Source of the DNA: Sulfuriferula sp047300855
GTDB lineage: Bacteria; Pseudomonadota; Gammaproteobacteria; Burkholderiales; Sulfuriferulaceae
DNA length: 64,000 nt
NCBI RefSeq assembly: GCF_047300855.1
Contig: NZ_CP170197.1
Span: 1,736,001-1,800,000, forward strand
Direction of reading: 5' to 3'
Of this stretch, positions 9,424-18,423 are shown piece after piece. Under the pieces are notes generated by a model. The model worked only from the letters and a program-made list of their open reading frames with translations, searched no databases and was not told the origin of the DNA. The translations under genes and the position numbers were made by a program. Position 1 is the first letter of the stretch; the number at the start of each line of letters is the position of its first letter.

Positions 9424-9725
9424 ATAACGCCATTCACTGGACCGTCCCGCTCGATCATCCCGCCTTTGCCGGCCATTTTCCAGGTACGCCCATCCTGCCT
9501 GGCGTGGTGCTGCTGGACACAGCGCTGCACGCCATTGCTGAGGCGAGTGGAATCGACTTGATTGATTGCGAGATCAGCTCGGTCAAATTTCTATGCCCGG
9601 CAAATCCGGGCGATGAACTGGTGATCCAGCACACCATTTCAGCCAGCGGCGTCATCCGTTTCGAAATTGCCGCCGGTACGCGCAAAATAGCCAGCGGAAG
9701 TATTGTGGCAAAATCGTCTGCATGA
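9420..9725 (+). CDS. apeI: Hot-dog 3-hydroxyacyl-ACP dehydratase (ApeI-like)
   Basis: A 101-residue single hot-dog domain. The motif H-P-A-F-A-G-H-F-P-G-T-P-I-L-P-G-V at about residues 13-29 is the FabZ/FabA-type active-site segment, with the second His in G-H-F-P-G. It removes water from the 3-hydroxyacyl intermediate to form each polyene double bond, probably together with the ApeP-like dehydratase at 17217-17693 (ApeI and ApeP form a complex in the E. coli system). ATGA overlaps join it to both neighbours. Confidence 0.85.
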   Translation: MNNAIHWTVPLDHPAFAGHFPGTPILPGVVLLDTALHAIAEASGIDLIDCEISSVKFLCPANPGDELVIQHTISASGVIRFEIAAGTRKIASGSIVAKSSA

Positions 9726-10663
9726 CAGCTCCCACGACTACCGACCACACGACCTGGGCGCACACACCGGAGCGCAGCAATATGCTGATGCTGCGGATCA
9801 TGACGTGGATTTCCCTGCGGCTCGGACGGCGTATTGCACGCGGGGTATTGCACCTGATCGCCAGCTATTTTGTGCTGTTTTCCCCCGGCAGCCGGCGCGC
9901 TTCCAGGAATTACCTGCAGCGCGCACTCGACCGCCCGGTCCGCTGGACGGATATGTACCGGCATTTTTTTACTTTTGCCGCCACCATCCATGACCGCGTC
10001 TATCTGGTCAACCGCCGCTTCGACCTGTTCGATTTTGAGGTGCATGGCGAAGACACGCTGCATCGCCTGATCGCCGACGGCAATGGCGTGTTCCTGATGG
10101 GGGCGCACCTGGGCAGCTTTGAAGTGATCCGCGCGCTTGGCCGGAAAGACACCGATTTGCGCGTCGCCATGGTCATGCACGAAGATAACGCCCAAAAAAT
10201 CAATGCCATGCTGGCGGCTATCAATCCGGAAGCGGTACAGGATATCATCGGCCTGGGTCACATCGATTCCATGCTCCAGGTACGCGAGCGGCTGGATGAA
10301 GGCTGTGTCGTCGGCATGCTCGCCGATCGCACTCCGGGCAATGACACCCTGTACCCGGTGAATATTCTCGGCGCCAGCGCAAACTTGCCCATCGGGCCGT
10401 TTCGCATGGCGGCATTGCTGCAACGGCCGGTGGTTTTCATGACCGGCCTGTATCTGGGCGGCAACCGTTATGCCATCCATTTCGATGCGCTGGCGGATTT
10501 TTCGGCCATCCCCCGAGGTCAACGGGATGCTGCGCTACAGACGGCCATCAGTCGTTACGCAGCACTGCTCGATCAATATTGCCGCAAGACACCTTATAAC
10601 TGGTTTAACTTTTTCGATTTCTGGCAGACTGCACCCACAACCATGCCTCCAAAGTCATCATGA
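9722..10663 (+). CDS. LpxL/HtrB-type lysophospholipid acyltransferase
   Basis: A 313-residue member of the LABLAT acyltransferase family, with the H-x4-E catalytic motif in G-A-H-L-G-S-F-E-V near residues 119-127, A-D-R-T-P-G near 200, and an N-terminal hydrophobic segment for inner-membrane attachment. Genes of this family are constant members of aryl polyene clusters, where they are thought to attach the finished aryl-polyene acid to a lipid before export. It overlaps the neighbours on both sides by 4 bases. The acceptor lipid cannot be read from the sequence. Confidence 0.85.
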   Translation: MTAPTTTDHTTWAHTPERSNMLMLRIMTWISLRLGRRIARGVLHLIASYFVLFSPGSRRASRNYLQRALDRPVRWTDMYRHFFTFAATIHDRVYLVNRRFDLFDFEVHGEDTLHRLIADGNGVFLMGAHLGSFEVIRALGRKDTDLRVAMVMHEDNAQKINAMLAAINPEAVQDIIGLGHIDSMLQVRERLDEGCVVGMLADRTPGNDTLYPVNILGASANLPIGPFRMAALLQRPVVFMTGLYLGGNRYAIHFDALADFSAIPRGQRDAALQTAISRYAALLDQYCRKTPYNWFNFFDFWQTAPTTMPPKSS

Positions 10664-11268
10664 TTACCACATCGCCCTCCTCCCTTTCACTGACTGCGTC
10701 CACCCGCCTGTTCGTTGCGCTGGCCATGATGTTATTGCCTGCGATAAGTCACGCCGCCAACTGGGATATCGACCAACTGATGCAGGGACTGGCGCAAATT
10801 CGCACCGGCCAGGCCAGTTTTGTCGAAAAGAAAACCATCGCCATGCTCGACCGGCCGGTGGAATCGTCCGGCGAACTGTTTTACAGGGCGCCTGACCACC
10901 TGGAAAAACGCACCCTCAAACCCAAACCTGAATCCATGATTGTGGATGGCGGCAAGCTCGTCATCGAACGCGGACAAAAGAAATACCGTCTGCAACTGGC
11001 GGATTACCCGGAGCTGGCTGCTTTTATCGACAGCATACGCGGCACGCTGGCGGGTGACCGCAAGGCGCTGGAGCGTAATTATCGGCTCAGCCTGGACGGC
11101 ACTGCCGAACACTGGACGCTGCAACTTGTACCGATCGATGAAAAAATGCAGGCCGTGGTAAAACGCATCCAGATCGCCGGGGTGCGGGACGCAGTGCGCA
11201 GCATGGAAATCACCCAGGCCGACGGCGACAGCTCGCAGATGCTGATCGAAAAAATGGCTACGCCGTGA
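10660..11268 (+). CDS. LolA-like periplasmic lipid carrier of aryl polyene cluster
   Basis: A 202-residue exported protein. A signal peptide ends near residue 30 (A-I-S-H-A-A), then a LolA-like half-barrel pattern follows: G-L-A-Q-I-R-T-G-Q-A-S-F-x-E-K-K-T and S-G-E-L-F-Y-R-A-P-D-H-L-E-K. It is placed between the acyltransferase and the MMPL exporter, as in known aryl polyene clusters. It probably carries the lipid-linked pigment across the periplasm. ATGA overlaps on both sides support coupling. Confidence 0.83.
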   Translation: MITTSPSSLSLTASTRLFVALAMMLLPAISHAANWDIDQLMQGLAQIRTGQASFVEKKTIAMLDRPVESSGELFYRAPDHLEKRTLKPKPESMIVDGGKLVIERGQKKYRLQLADYPELAAFIDSIRGTLAGDRKALERNYRLSLDGTAEHWTLQLVPIDEKMQAVVKRIQIAGVRDAVRSMEITQADGDSSQMLIEKMATP

Positions 11269-13640
11269 AGCGCACGCGGATAGCAATAGCCCTGTGGCTG
11301 GCGTTTATCCTCGCCTGCGGCATCATCATCAGCCGCACCCAGTTCACCACCGATCTATCGGCATTTTTGCCGCGCAGCCCCACCCCGGAACAACAATTGC
11401 TACTGGAGCAGATACGTGACGGCCTCGCCTCGCGCCTGATTCTGGTGGGCATTGAAGGTGCCGATGCGCCTACCCGTGCCCGGCTTTCCAAACAGATCGC
11501 GCAGCGCCTGCGCGCCGATCCTGCCTTTGTCAGCGTCAATAATGGCGAGCCGGTCAGCGCCGAGCGCGACCGGGCTTATCTGTTCAACCATCGCTACCTG
11601 CTCAGCCCGGCGGTGGCGCCCGCACGTTTCAGCGTGGCAGGCCTGCACGCCGCGCTGAGCGACAGCATCGACCTGCTCGCTTCGCCCGCCGGACTGCTGG
11701 TCAAGTCCTTGCTGCCGCGCGACCCGACCGGGGAAATGGTGCAATTGCTCGACCAGCTCAGCAGCGGCACGCATCCGCAGCTGGTCGGTGGGGTATGGGC
11801 ATCCCGTGACGGGAAACGTGCCCTGCTGCTGATGCAAACGCGCGCTTCGGGCTCCGATACCGATGCCCAGCAACGCGACATGGCCGCCATCCGGCAGGCG
11901 TTTGACGCGGCGCCCAGCGCAACCCCGGCCGCCAGATTGCTGATGACCGGGCCCGGCGTATTTTCGGTCACGTCACGCGATACCATCAAAAGCCAGGTCA
12001 GCCGTCTGTCCATCATCAGCGTCGTACTCATCGCGACGCTGCTGTTACTGGTCTATCGTTCTTTCACCGCGCTGGCATTGGGTTTTTTGCCCGTCATCAG
12101 CGGCGCGCTGGCAGGCATCGCCGCCGTCAGCCTGGGCTTCGGAACGGTGCATGGCATCACCCTGGGGTTTGGCACTGCCCTGATCGGCGAGGCGGTGGAT
12201 TATTCCATCTACCTGTTTGTGCAATCAGAACGAGGCGGCTCCGGCCAGCAGGACTGGATCAAGCGCTTCTGGCCCACCATCCGTCTCGGCGTGCTGACTT
12301 CGATATTCGGCTTTGCTTCGCTGTTGCTGTCCGGTTTTCCGGGCCTTGCGCAACTCGGCCTGTATGCGATAGCCGGCCTGATCGCGGCCGCTGCGGTGAC
12401 CCGTTTCGTGTTGCCGCATCTGCTGCCGAAAAACTTTCGCATCCATGATGTCTCGGCCATCGGTGTCGGCCTGTCCCGTCTGGTACAACGTGCCGCTGCC
12501 CTGCGCTGGCCGGCCGTACTACTGCTGCTGGTGGCCTGTGCCGTGCTCTTTGCGCACCGCAACAGTTTATGGAATGACAAAATATCCGCGTTAAGCCCGG
12601 TATCGCAAGCCGATGTGGCGCTGGATGCCAGCCTGCGCGCCGACATGGGTGCACCCGACGTGCGTTATCTGGTGGTGGTGTCCGGCGCGAGCCGCGAAGC
12701 TGTATTGCGCTCCGCCGAACAGGTTTCCACCGTGCTGCAAAAGCAGGTTGATCAAGGCGCTCTCGCCGGATTTGAAAGCCCCAGCCGCTATCTGCCCAGC
12801 ACGGCAACGCAACGTGCGCGACTGGCCAGCCTGCCCGCCCCAGCCGTGCTGGAAACGCGCCTTGCCCAGGCAGTTCAGGGATTACCGGTGCATGCGCAAC
12901 TGTTTACGCCGTTTCTTGCCGATGTCGCAGCCGCGCGCAGCCAGCCTTTGCTGCAAGCGTCCGATCTTGAACATACCTCGATGGCCATGGCAGTGGACGC
13001 CCTGCTCATACGCCAGGACCGCCACTGGAGTGCCTTATTGCCGCTTACCGCAGCCAAGGATGCCGGCATCAATGCCGACCGGATTCGCGCCGCGCTGGCC
13101 GCCACCGGCTTGCCGAATGTCCTGTTTGTGGACATGAAAGCCGAGTCCGACCGCCTGTATTCCGGCTATCTGCATGAAGCCATCCTGTTGTCGCTCGGCG
13201 GCCTGGTCGCCATTATCGGACTGCTGCTATTTGTTTTCCGCTCGCCCATGCGCGTGTTGCGCATCATCGTGCCGCTGGCGGCCGCAGTCATCACCGTCAC
13301 GGCGGGATTGGCCGTACTGGGTCAGCAGCTGATCATTCTGCATCTGGTGGGGTTGCTGCTGGTGGTTGCGGTCGGCTCCAATTACGCCCTGTTTTTTGAC
13401 CGGCCCGATGACCCGCTTCCTGCGCAGACGGATGCCTTGTCTGAACAACCGATAACCCACACCATTTCGCCGCGCACCCTCGCCTCGATGTTGTTCGCCA
13501 ACCTGACTACCGTCGCAGGCTTCGGCCTGCTGGCGTTTTCCAACGTGTCGATATTGCAGGCCATGGGGGAAACTGTGGCGCCGGGCGTCATCCTTGCGCT
13601 GATCTACTCCGCGATTTTTGCCAGGAAAGCCCATGCCTGA
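11265..13640 (+). CDS. MMPL/RND-superfamily exporter of aryl polyene cluster
   Basis: A 791-residue RND-type transporter. It has an N-terminal membrane helix (residues 5-24), a periplasmic domain, a helix bundle at about 245-395, a second periplasmic loop and a second bundle at about 640-790, giving the duplicated MMPL layout. No outer-membrane channel or fusion protein is nearby, as is typical for MMPL lipid exporters. It likely moves the pigment lipid to the LolA-like carrier encoded just upstream. It overlaps the following deacetylase gene by 8 bases. Confidence 0.87.
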   Translation: MKRTRIAIALWLAFILACGIIISRTQFTTDLSAFLPRSPTPEQQLLLEQIRDGLASRLILVGIEGADAPTRARLSKQIAQRLRADPAFVSVNNGEPVSAERDRAYLFNHRYLLSPAVAPARFSVAGLHAALSDSIDLLASPAGLLVKSLLPRDPTGEMVQLLDQLSSGTHPQLVGGVWASRDGKRALLLMQTRASGSDTDAQQRDMAAIRQAFDAAPSATPAARLLMTGPGVFSVTSRDTIKSQVSRLSIISVVLIATLLLLVYRSFTALALGFLPVISGALAGIAAVSLGFGTVHGITLGFGTALIGEAVDYSIYLFVQSERGGSGQQDWIKRFWPTIRLGVLTSIFGFASLLLSGFPGLAQLGLYAIAGLIAAAAVTRFVLPHLLPKNFRIHDVSAIGVGLSRLVQRAAALRWPAVLLLLVACAVLFAHRNSLWNDKISALSPVSQADVALDASLRADMGAPDVRYLVVVSGASREAVLRSAEQVSTVLQKQVDQGALAGFESPSRYLPSTATQRARLASLPAPAVLETRLAQAVQGLPVHAQLFTPFLADVAAARSQPLLQASDLEHTSMAMAVDALLIRQDRHWSALLPLTAAKDAGINADRIRAALAATGLPNVLFVDMKAESDRLYSGYLHEAILLSLGGLVAIIGLLLFVFRSPMRVLRIIVPLAAAVITVTAGLAVLGQQLIILHLVGLLLVVAVGSNYALFFDRPDDPLPAQTDALSEQPITHTISPRTLASMLFANLTTVAGFGLLAFSNVSILQAMGETVAPGVILALIYSAIFARKAHA

Positions 13641-14436
13641 TACACGCTGGCGCCCGACACCCCTGATCCGCGCGACCCTCGTGCTGCATGCGCTGGCCCT
13701 GCTGGCAGTGCTCGTGGAACCGGGCCAATGGCGCTGGGCGTTGGGAGCCGTACTGGCCAATCACGCGCTGCTTACGCTGCTCGGGTTGTGGCCGCGCAGC
13801 CACTGGCTGGGACAGAACTGGACACGGCTGCCTGCCGCCGCCACGGCCAGAAATGAAATTGCCCTGACCATCGATGACGGCCCCGATCCCGTCGTCACCC
13901 CGCAGGTGCTGGACATGCTGGATCACTATGCCATCCAGGCTACTTTTTTCTGCGTCGGAGAAAAAGCCGCACGCTACCCGGACTTGTGCCGGGATATCGT
14001 GCGGCGCGGCCATGCTGTGGAAAACCACAGCCAGCATCACCGTCATCACTTCGCGCTGCTGGGGCGTTCCGGTTTCACGCGTGAATTGCAGGCCGCGCAG
14101 GATACACTCACCACGATTACCGGCCAGCGTCCGTTGTTTTTCCGCGCGCCAGCCGGCTTGCGCAATCCATTTCTCGACCCGGTGCTTGCCCGCTTGGAGC
14201 TGCGCCTTGCCAGCTGGTCGGCGCGCGGTTTCGACACCCGGATCAGCGACATCGAGCGCGTTAAAAACAAGCTATCACGCGGTCTGCATGCGGGCGCTAT
14301 TTTGCTGGTGCACGATGGCAACGCTGCACACACATCCGATGGCGTCCCTGTTATTCTTGCCGTGCTTCCCGCTGTCGTGGCCACCGCTGCGGCTGCCAAT
14401 CTGCGTTTTGTCACCTTGCGCAAAGCGCTTGCATGA
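13633..14436 (+). CDS. NodB-type polysaccharide deacetylase family protein
   Basis: A 267-residue protein with two N-terminal hydrophobic segments and a NodB-homology domain. The catalytic and metal residues are seen in T-I-D-D-G-P-D-P, in H-S-Q-H-H (metal-binding H-x3-H), and in F-R-A-P-A-G-L; H-D-G closes the domain. The start is the ATG at 13633, with AGGAAA just upstream. This fold hydrolyses N- or O-acetyl groups on polysaccharides, but in a pigment cluster the substrate may be a glycolipid. It overlaps the PAP2 gene by 4 bases. Confidence 0.83.
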   Translation: MPDTRWRPTPLIRATLVLHALALLAVLVEPGQWRWALGAVLANHALLTLLGLWPRSHWLGQNWTRLPAAATARNEIALTIDDGPDPVVTPQVLDMLDHYAIQATFFCVGEKAARYPDLCRDIVRRGHAVENHSQHHRHHFALLGRSGFTRELQAAQDTLTTITGQRPLFFRAPAGLRNPFLDPVLARLELRLASWSARGFDTRISDIERVKNKLSRGLHAGAILLVHDGNAAHTSDGVPVILAVLPAVVATAAAANLRFVTLRKALA

Positions 14437-15170
14437 ATCGCGCCCATGCCCATATTGGAGCAGCCGATGGAGAACAAATCTTGAGCGCAGGTAAGCAGAT
14501 ACCCTGGTACCGCCAGGCGGCAGCGGTTTTCCCCAGGCATGCATTTCTCAAAGCTATCGGAACGACGCTTTTCATCGGCGTGTTTTTCGGCGCTTATTTC
14601 TATCTACTCAAAGATCCGGCCTACCCAACCACGGTAATGCCCGTCATCTGGCTGGATCAGCTGATTCCCTTTCAGCCCGGGACTTTGTCAGTGTATATAT
14701 CGCTGTGGGTGTATGTTTCCATCCCCCCGGCATTCCTGGCGACGCGGCGCGAGCTGTATGGTTACGGCATGGCGATGGCCGCAACCTGCCTTGCCGGGCT
14801 GATCGTGTTCTACTTCTGGCCCACGGCAGTGCCCGCGGCCAATATCGACTGGGCCCACTATCCCGACGTGGATTTTCTTAAAAGCATGGATGCTGCGGGC
14901 AATGCCTGCCCTTCGCTGCATGTCACCACCGCCGTTTTTTCGGGTATCTGGCTGCATCACCTGCTGCGCCGCTTTGGCGCGCCGCCGTGGGTACTCAGCA
15001 TCAACTGGATATGGTGTATCGGCATTGTCTATTCCACCATGGCCACGCGCCAGCATGTGGCGGTGGATGTGCTGGCCGGGCTTGCTCTGGGGGTGATAGC
15101 TGCTTACCTGTCATTGCGACAGCGTGCGGACGCGGGCGTCATCGGTAAAGCCCGCCACCCATCCATTTGA
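14433..15170 (+). CDS. PAP2-superfamily membrane phosphatase/phosphotransferase
   Basis: A 245-residue protein with about six membrane segments. The phosphatase motifs are C-P-S-L-H-V-T-T and R-Q-H-V-A-V-D-V, which supply the P-S-x-x-H catalytic His and the R-x3-H-x3-D site. PAP2 enzymes dephosphorylate lipid phosphates or transfer head groups. Placed between a deacetylase and the ketosynthase, it probably handles the head group of the pigment lipid. A 62-base gap separates it from the ketosynthase. Confidence 0.8.
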   Translation: MNRAHAHIGAADGEQILSAGKQIPWYRQAAAVFPRHAFLKAIGTTLFIGVFFGAYFYLLKDPAYPTTVMPVIWLDQLIPFQPGTLSVYISLWVYVSIPPAFLATRRELYGYGMAMAATCLAGLIVFYFWPTAVPAANIDWAHYPDVDFLKSMDAAGNACPSLHVTTAVFSGIWLHHLLRRFGAPPWVLSINWIWCIGIVYSTMATRQHVAVDVLAGLALGVIAAYLSLRQRADAGVIGKARHPSI

Positions 15171-15232
15171 TCCGAGCCACTCGCTGGAATTTGTTAAAAT
15201 TCCGCCTTTACTTACGATAGGCTTGCTTTTCT

Positions 15233-16432
15233 TTGAATCCGCTTTGGCTCTCCCATTTCACCGCGACCAGCAGCATCGGTCGTGGCCTCGACCAGACACT
15301 CGCGGCGCTGCACCAGCGCCGCGCCGGACTGATGCCGTGCGCTTTTGATACGGTGGATCTGGAGACATTCATTGGCGAGGTCGCCGGAGTGGATGAAGTA
15401 CAGCTTCCCGCGCACCTGGCCGACTTTGATTGCCGCAACAACCGCCTCGCGTTGCTGGGATTGATGCAGGACGGCTTTGCCGATGCGGTGCATGCTGCCA
15501 TCGCAAAATACGGTGCACAGCGCATTGGCGTGTTTCTCGGCACCAGCACTTCCGGCATTCTGCAAACCGAACTGGCTTACCGGCGTCGCGACGCGACGAC
15601 CGGTGCATTTCCCGCCGATTTTATTTATGGCACGACGCACAATACATTTTCCGTTGCCGATTTCACGCGCCATTATTTTGGCTTGACCGGCCCGGCGGTG
15701 GTGGTGTCATCGGCGTGTTCGTCCAGCGCAAAGGTATTTGCTTCGGCGCGGCGCATGATGGCGGCCGGCCTGATCGATGCGGCACTGGTAGGCGGCGTGG
15801 ATTCGTTATGCCTGACAACGCTGTATGGCTTCAACTCGCTCGGCCTGATTTCCGAACAGGCGTGCCGCCCATTCGATGCGCAACGCAATGGCATCTCGAT
15901 TGGCGAAGCGGCTGCCTTCGCATTGCTGGAGCGCACCCCGGCACATCTGGATGCCGATGCTGTGCTGCTGCTCGGAACAGGCGAATCCAGCGATGCCTAT
16001 CACATGTCGTCACCGCACCCGGATGGTCTGGGCGCGCGCATGGCGATGCAGGATGCGCTGAAAATGGCGGGTTTGAAACCGGCTGACATTGACTATATCA
16101 ACCTGCACGGCACCGCGACCCCAAGCAATGATGCTGCGGAAGGCAAGGCTGTGACTGCCATATTCGGCGCGGCCACGCCATGCAGTTCCACCAAGGGTGC
16201 AACCGGCCACACCCTGGGCGCTGCCGGCGGCGTGGAGGCGGTGATTTGCGCGCTGGCGCTGCAACACGGCTTGCTGCCCGCCGGGTTGAACACCCGGCAA
16301 CCCGATTCCTCGCTGGATCTCGATTATCTGCTGGAGAATCGTGAGCAGCCGGTGGCGCGCGTGCTCAGCAATTCGTTTGGATTCGGTGGCACCAATTGCA
16401 GCCTGATTTTTGGACGGGCGGACAATTCATGA
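15233..16432 (+). CDS. apeO: Beta-ketoacyl-ACP synthase (ApeO-like ketosynthase)
   Basis: A 399-residue KAS I/II-type condensing enzyme with the full catalytic triad: Cys162 in S-S-A-C-S-S-S-A, His in L-H-G-T-A-T-P-S-N-D near 291, and His in G-A-T-G-H-T-L-G-A near 325. The start is a TTG at 15233, giving the M-N-P-L-W-L-S beginning common in this subfamily. It extends the aryl starter with malonyl units and should pair with the truncated ketosynthase encoded next, whose start overlaps this stop by 4 bases. The E. coli cluster has a further ketosynthase (ApeR); none is seen here. Confidence 0.9.
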   Translation: MNPLWLSHFTATSSIGRGLDQTLAALHQRRAGLMPCAFDTVDLETFIGEVAGVDEVQLPAHLADFDCRNNRLALLGLMQDGFADAVHAAIAKYGAQRIGVFLGTSTSGILQTELAYRRRDATTGAFPADFIYGTTHNTFSVADFTRHYFGLTGPAVVVSSACSSSAKVFASARRMMAAGLIDAALVGGVDSLCLTTLYGFNSLGLISEQACRPFDAQRNGISIGEAAAFALLERTPAHLDADAVLLLGTGESSDAYHMSSPHPDGLGARMAMQDALKMAGLKPADIDYINLHGTATPSNDAAEGKAVTAIFGAATPCSSTKGATGHTLGAAGGVEAVICALALQHGLLPAGLNTRQPDSSLDLDYLLENREQPVARVLSNSFGFGGTNCSLIFGRADNS

Positions 16433-17223
16433 TATTGACTGCATACATCGAAGGTATCGGCCTGCTCGGCCCTGGCTTGGACAACTGGCCAGGCAGTCAG
16501 GCTGTGTTGGCCGGGCAAGCGCCCTATCAGCCGCACAAGACAGTCCTGCCAGCGCCTGCATTGCTGCCGGCAGCAGAACGCCGGCGCAGCGGTGCGATTG
16601 TCAAACTTACCCTGGCGACCGGACTGGAAGCGATCTCAGCCGCCGGCCTTGATGCGGCCAGCCTGCCCAGCGTGTTTTCTTCGTCGGGCGGCGATGGGGA
16701 GAATTGCCACTCCATCTGCGAGATGCTCGCCTCGGATGATCGGCAAATCTCCCCGACCCGCTTTCATAATTCGGTGCATAACGCTGCGGCCGGCTACTGG
16801 AGCATCGCCACCGGTGCGATGACCACCTCATCGGTGCTGTGCGCTTTCGATGCCTGCTTCGGCGCGGGCCTGCTGGAGGCGCTCACCCAGGTGGTGGTGG
16901 ATAACACGCGCAGCGTTTTGCTGGCGTGTGACACCGCTTACCCGGAGCCGCTGTACAGCGTCCGTCCCATACCCGATGCGTTTGGCATTGCATTGGTGCT
17001 GGCGCCGCAACGCAGTACACAGGCGCTGGCGCAAATCAGCGTCAGCCTGACGGATGCCAGCGCAGACCGGCTCGACGACGCTGCGCTCGAAAGCCTGCGC
17101 ATTGCCATTCCCGCCGCGCGTGGCTTGCCATTGTTGCGCGCTATCGCGCTAGGGCAAGACCGGCGCGTAGTGCTGGACTACCTCGATGGCACGCACCTCG
17201 ACGTGGCAATTACCTTATGCTGA
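16429..17223 (+). CDS. apeC: Ketosynthase-like chain-length factor partner (ApeC-like)
   Basis: A 264-residue protein equal to the N-terminal half of a ketosynthase, ending before the two catalytic His motifs. It fits the beta-ketoacyl synthase-like family that forms a heterodimer with ApeO and sets chain length. The start is the ATG at 16429, which overlaps the ketosynthase stop. A Cys (residue 143, A-F-D-A-C-F-G-A-G) lies where I would align the ketosynthase nucleophile, but without the His residues it is unlikely to condense by itself. Confidence 0.83.
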   Translation: MILTAYIEGIGLLGPGLDNWPGSQAVLAGQAPYQPHKTVLPAPALLPAAERRRSGAIVKLTLATGLEAISAAGLDAASLPSVFSSSGGDGENCHSICEMLASDDRQISPTRFHNSVHNAAAGYWSIATGAMTTSSVLCAFDACFGAGLLEALTQVVVDNTRSVLLACDTAYPEPLYSVRPIPDAFGIALVLAPQRSTQALAQISVSLTDASADRLDDAALESLRIAIPAARGLPLLRAIALGQDRRVVLDYLDGTHLDVAITLC

Positions 17224-17693
17224 ATCCAGTCCTGGACCACACCTGGATTGCCAGCCATATTCCGCACCAGGGCAGCATGTGCCTGCTGGATTGCGTGGAG
17301 GCATGGGATGAGCAGCGTATTCAGTGTCGCGCCATTAGCCATCGCGCCGCAGACAATCCGTTGCGTACTGATGGCCGGCTCGGGGCCGCATGCGGTATCG
17401 AATACGCCGCACAGGCCATGGCTGTGCACGGTGCCTTGCTGGCGCCTCCGGACAGCAGCCGCGCACAGGTCGGCTATCTGGTCAGCGTGCGCGGCACACA
17501 GTTGCATGTGCCGCGGCTGGACGACATCGGCGCCGATCTGCGGGTGGAAGCCACCTGCATCACGCGCGGCGAAAACAATATTCTTTACCAATTCAGCGTC
17601 AGTGCAGCGGGCCGCCTGCTGCTGGATGGGCGCGCCGCCGTCGTACTCGATGCTGCGGCACTCACACTACTCTCTTCAGGAAACACACCATGA
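17217..17693 (+). CDS. apeP: Hot-dog dehydratase (ApeP-like)
   Basis: A 158-residue hot-dog protein with the segment P-H-Q-G-S-M-C-L-L-D near residues 16-25 and G-I-E-Y-A-A-Q-A-M-A-V-H-G near 62-74, both typical of the 3-hydroxy-fatty-acyl dehydratase branch found in aryl polyene clusters. It likely works as a heteromer with the ApeI-like protein. The ATG overlaps the preceding stop, and its own stop overlaps the ketoreductase start. Confidence 0.82.
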   Translation: MLNPVLDHTWIASHIPHQGSMCLLDCVEAWDEQRIQCRAISHRAADNPLRTDGRLGAACGIEYAAQAMAVHGALLAPPDSSRAQVGYLVSVRGTQLHVPRLDDIGADLRVEATCITRGENNILYQFSVSAAGRLLLDGRAAVVLDAAALTLLSSGNTP

Positions 17694-18409
17694 AAAACGC
17701 CCTGGTTACCGGCGGCAGCGGCGGCATAGGCGCGGCCATCTGTCGACGCCTCGCCGCTGATGGTTGCCATGTGTATATTCACGCCAATCGCGGAATCAAA
17801 GCCGCACAGGCGCTGGCCGATGCCATTTGCGCAGACGGTGGCAGCGCACGGGCACTGACATTCGATGTGACTGACAGCACTGCGGTAGTCGATGCGCTGG
17901 CACCCCTGGTCGAAGATCAGCCGATCCAGATTCTGGTCAACAATGCCGGCATCCATGACGACGTGGTATTCCCCGGCATGAGCGCGCAGCAGTGGCATCG
18001 GGTGATCGACGTATCCGTCAATGGCTTTTTCAACGTCACCCAGCCGCTGATGATGCCGATGATCCGCAGCCGCTGGGGGCGCATTATCAATGTATCTTCC
18101 ATCGCAGCGCTGACCGGCAATGCGGGCCAGGTCAATTATTCCGCTGCCAAGGGCGCGCTGAATTCGGCGACCAAGTCGCTGGCCCGTGAAGTCGCCAGCC
18201 GCGGCATCACCGTCAACGCGGTGGCGCCCGGCATTATCGACACCCCGATGAGCGAATCCGCGTTCGACGCCCAGGACATCGCACGCCTGGTGCCGATGAA
18301 ACGCGCGGGCAGTCCGGCCGAAGTGGCCGACCTGATCGGCTTTCTCGCCTCGACCCAGGCGGCTTATATCACCGGGCAGATTATCTCCATCAACGGCGGC
18401 ATGATTTAA
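17690..18409 (+). CDS. apeQ: 3-oxoacyl-ACP reductase, FabG-like SDR (ApeQ-like)
   Basis: A 239-residue classical short-chain dehydrogenase. The cofactor loop T-G-G-S-G-G-I-G is at residues 7-14, N-N-A-G near 84, catalytic Ser in N-V-S-S-I-A, and Y-x3-K in N-Y-S-A-A-K near 149-153. The start is the ATG at 17690, preceded by AGGAAA; the reading frame stays open further upstream but overlaps the dehydratase gene there. It reduces the beta-keto group in each elongation cycle, with NADPH as the usual cofactor. Confidence 0.9.
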   Translation: MKNALVTGGSGGIGAAICRRLAADGCHVYIHANRGIKAAQALADAICADGGSARALTFDVTDSTAVVDALAPLVEDQPIQILVNNAGIHDDVVFPGMSAQQWHRVIDVSVNGFFNVTQPLMMPMIRSRWGRIINVSSIAALTGNAGQVNYSAAKGALNSATKSLAREVASRGITVNAVAPGIIDTPMSESAFDAQDIARLVPMKRAGSPAEVADLIGFLASTQAAYITGQIISINGGMI

Positions 18410-18423
18410 CGGTGAATGACAAC

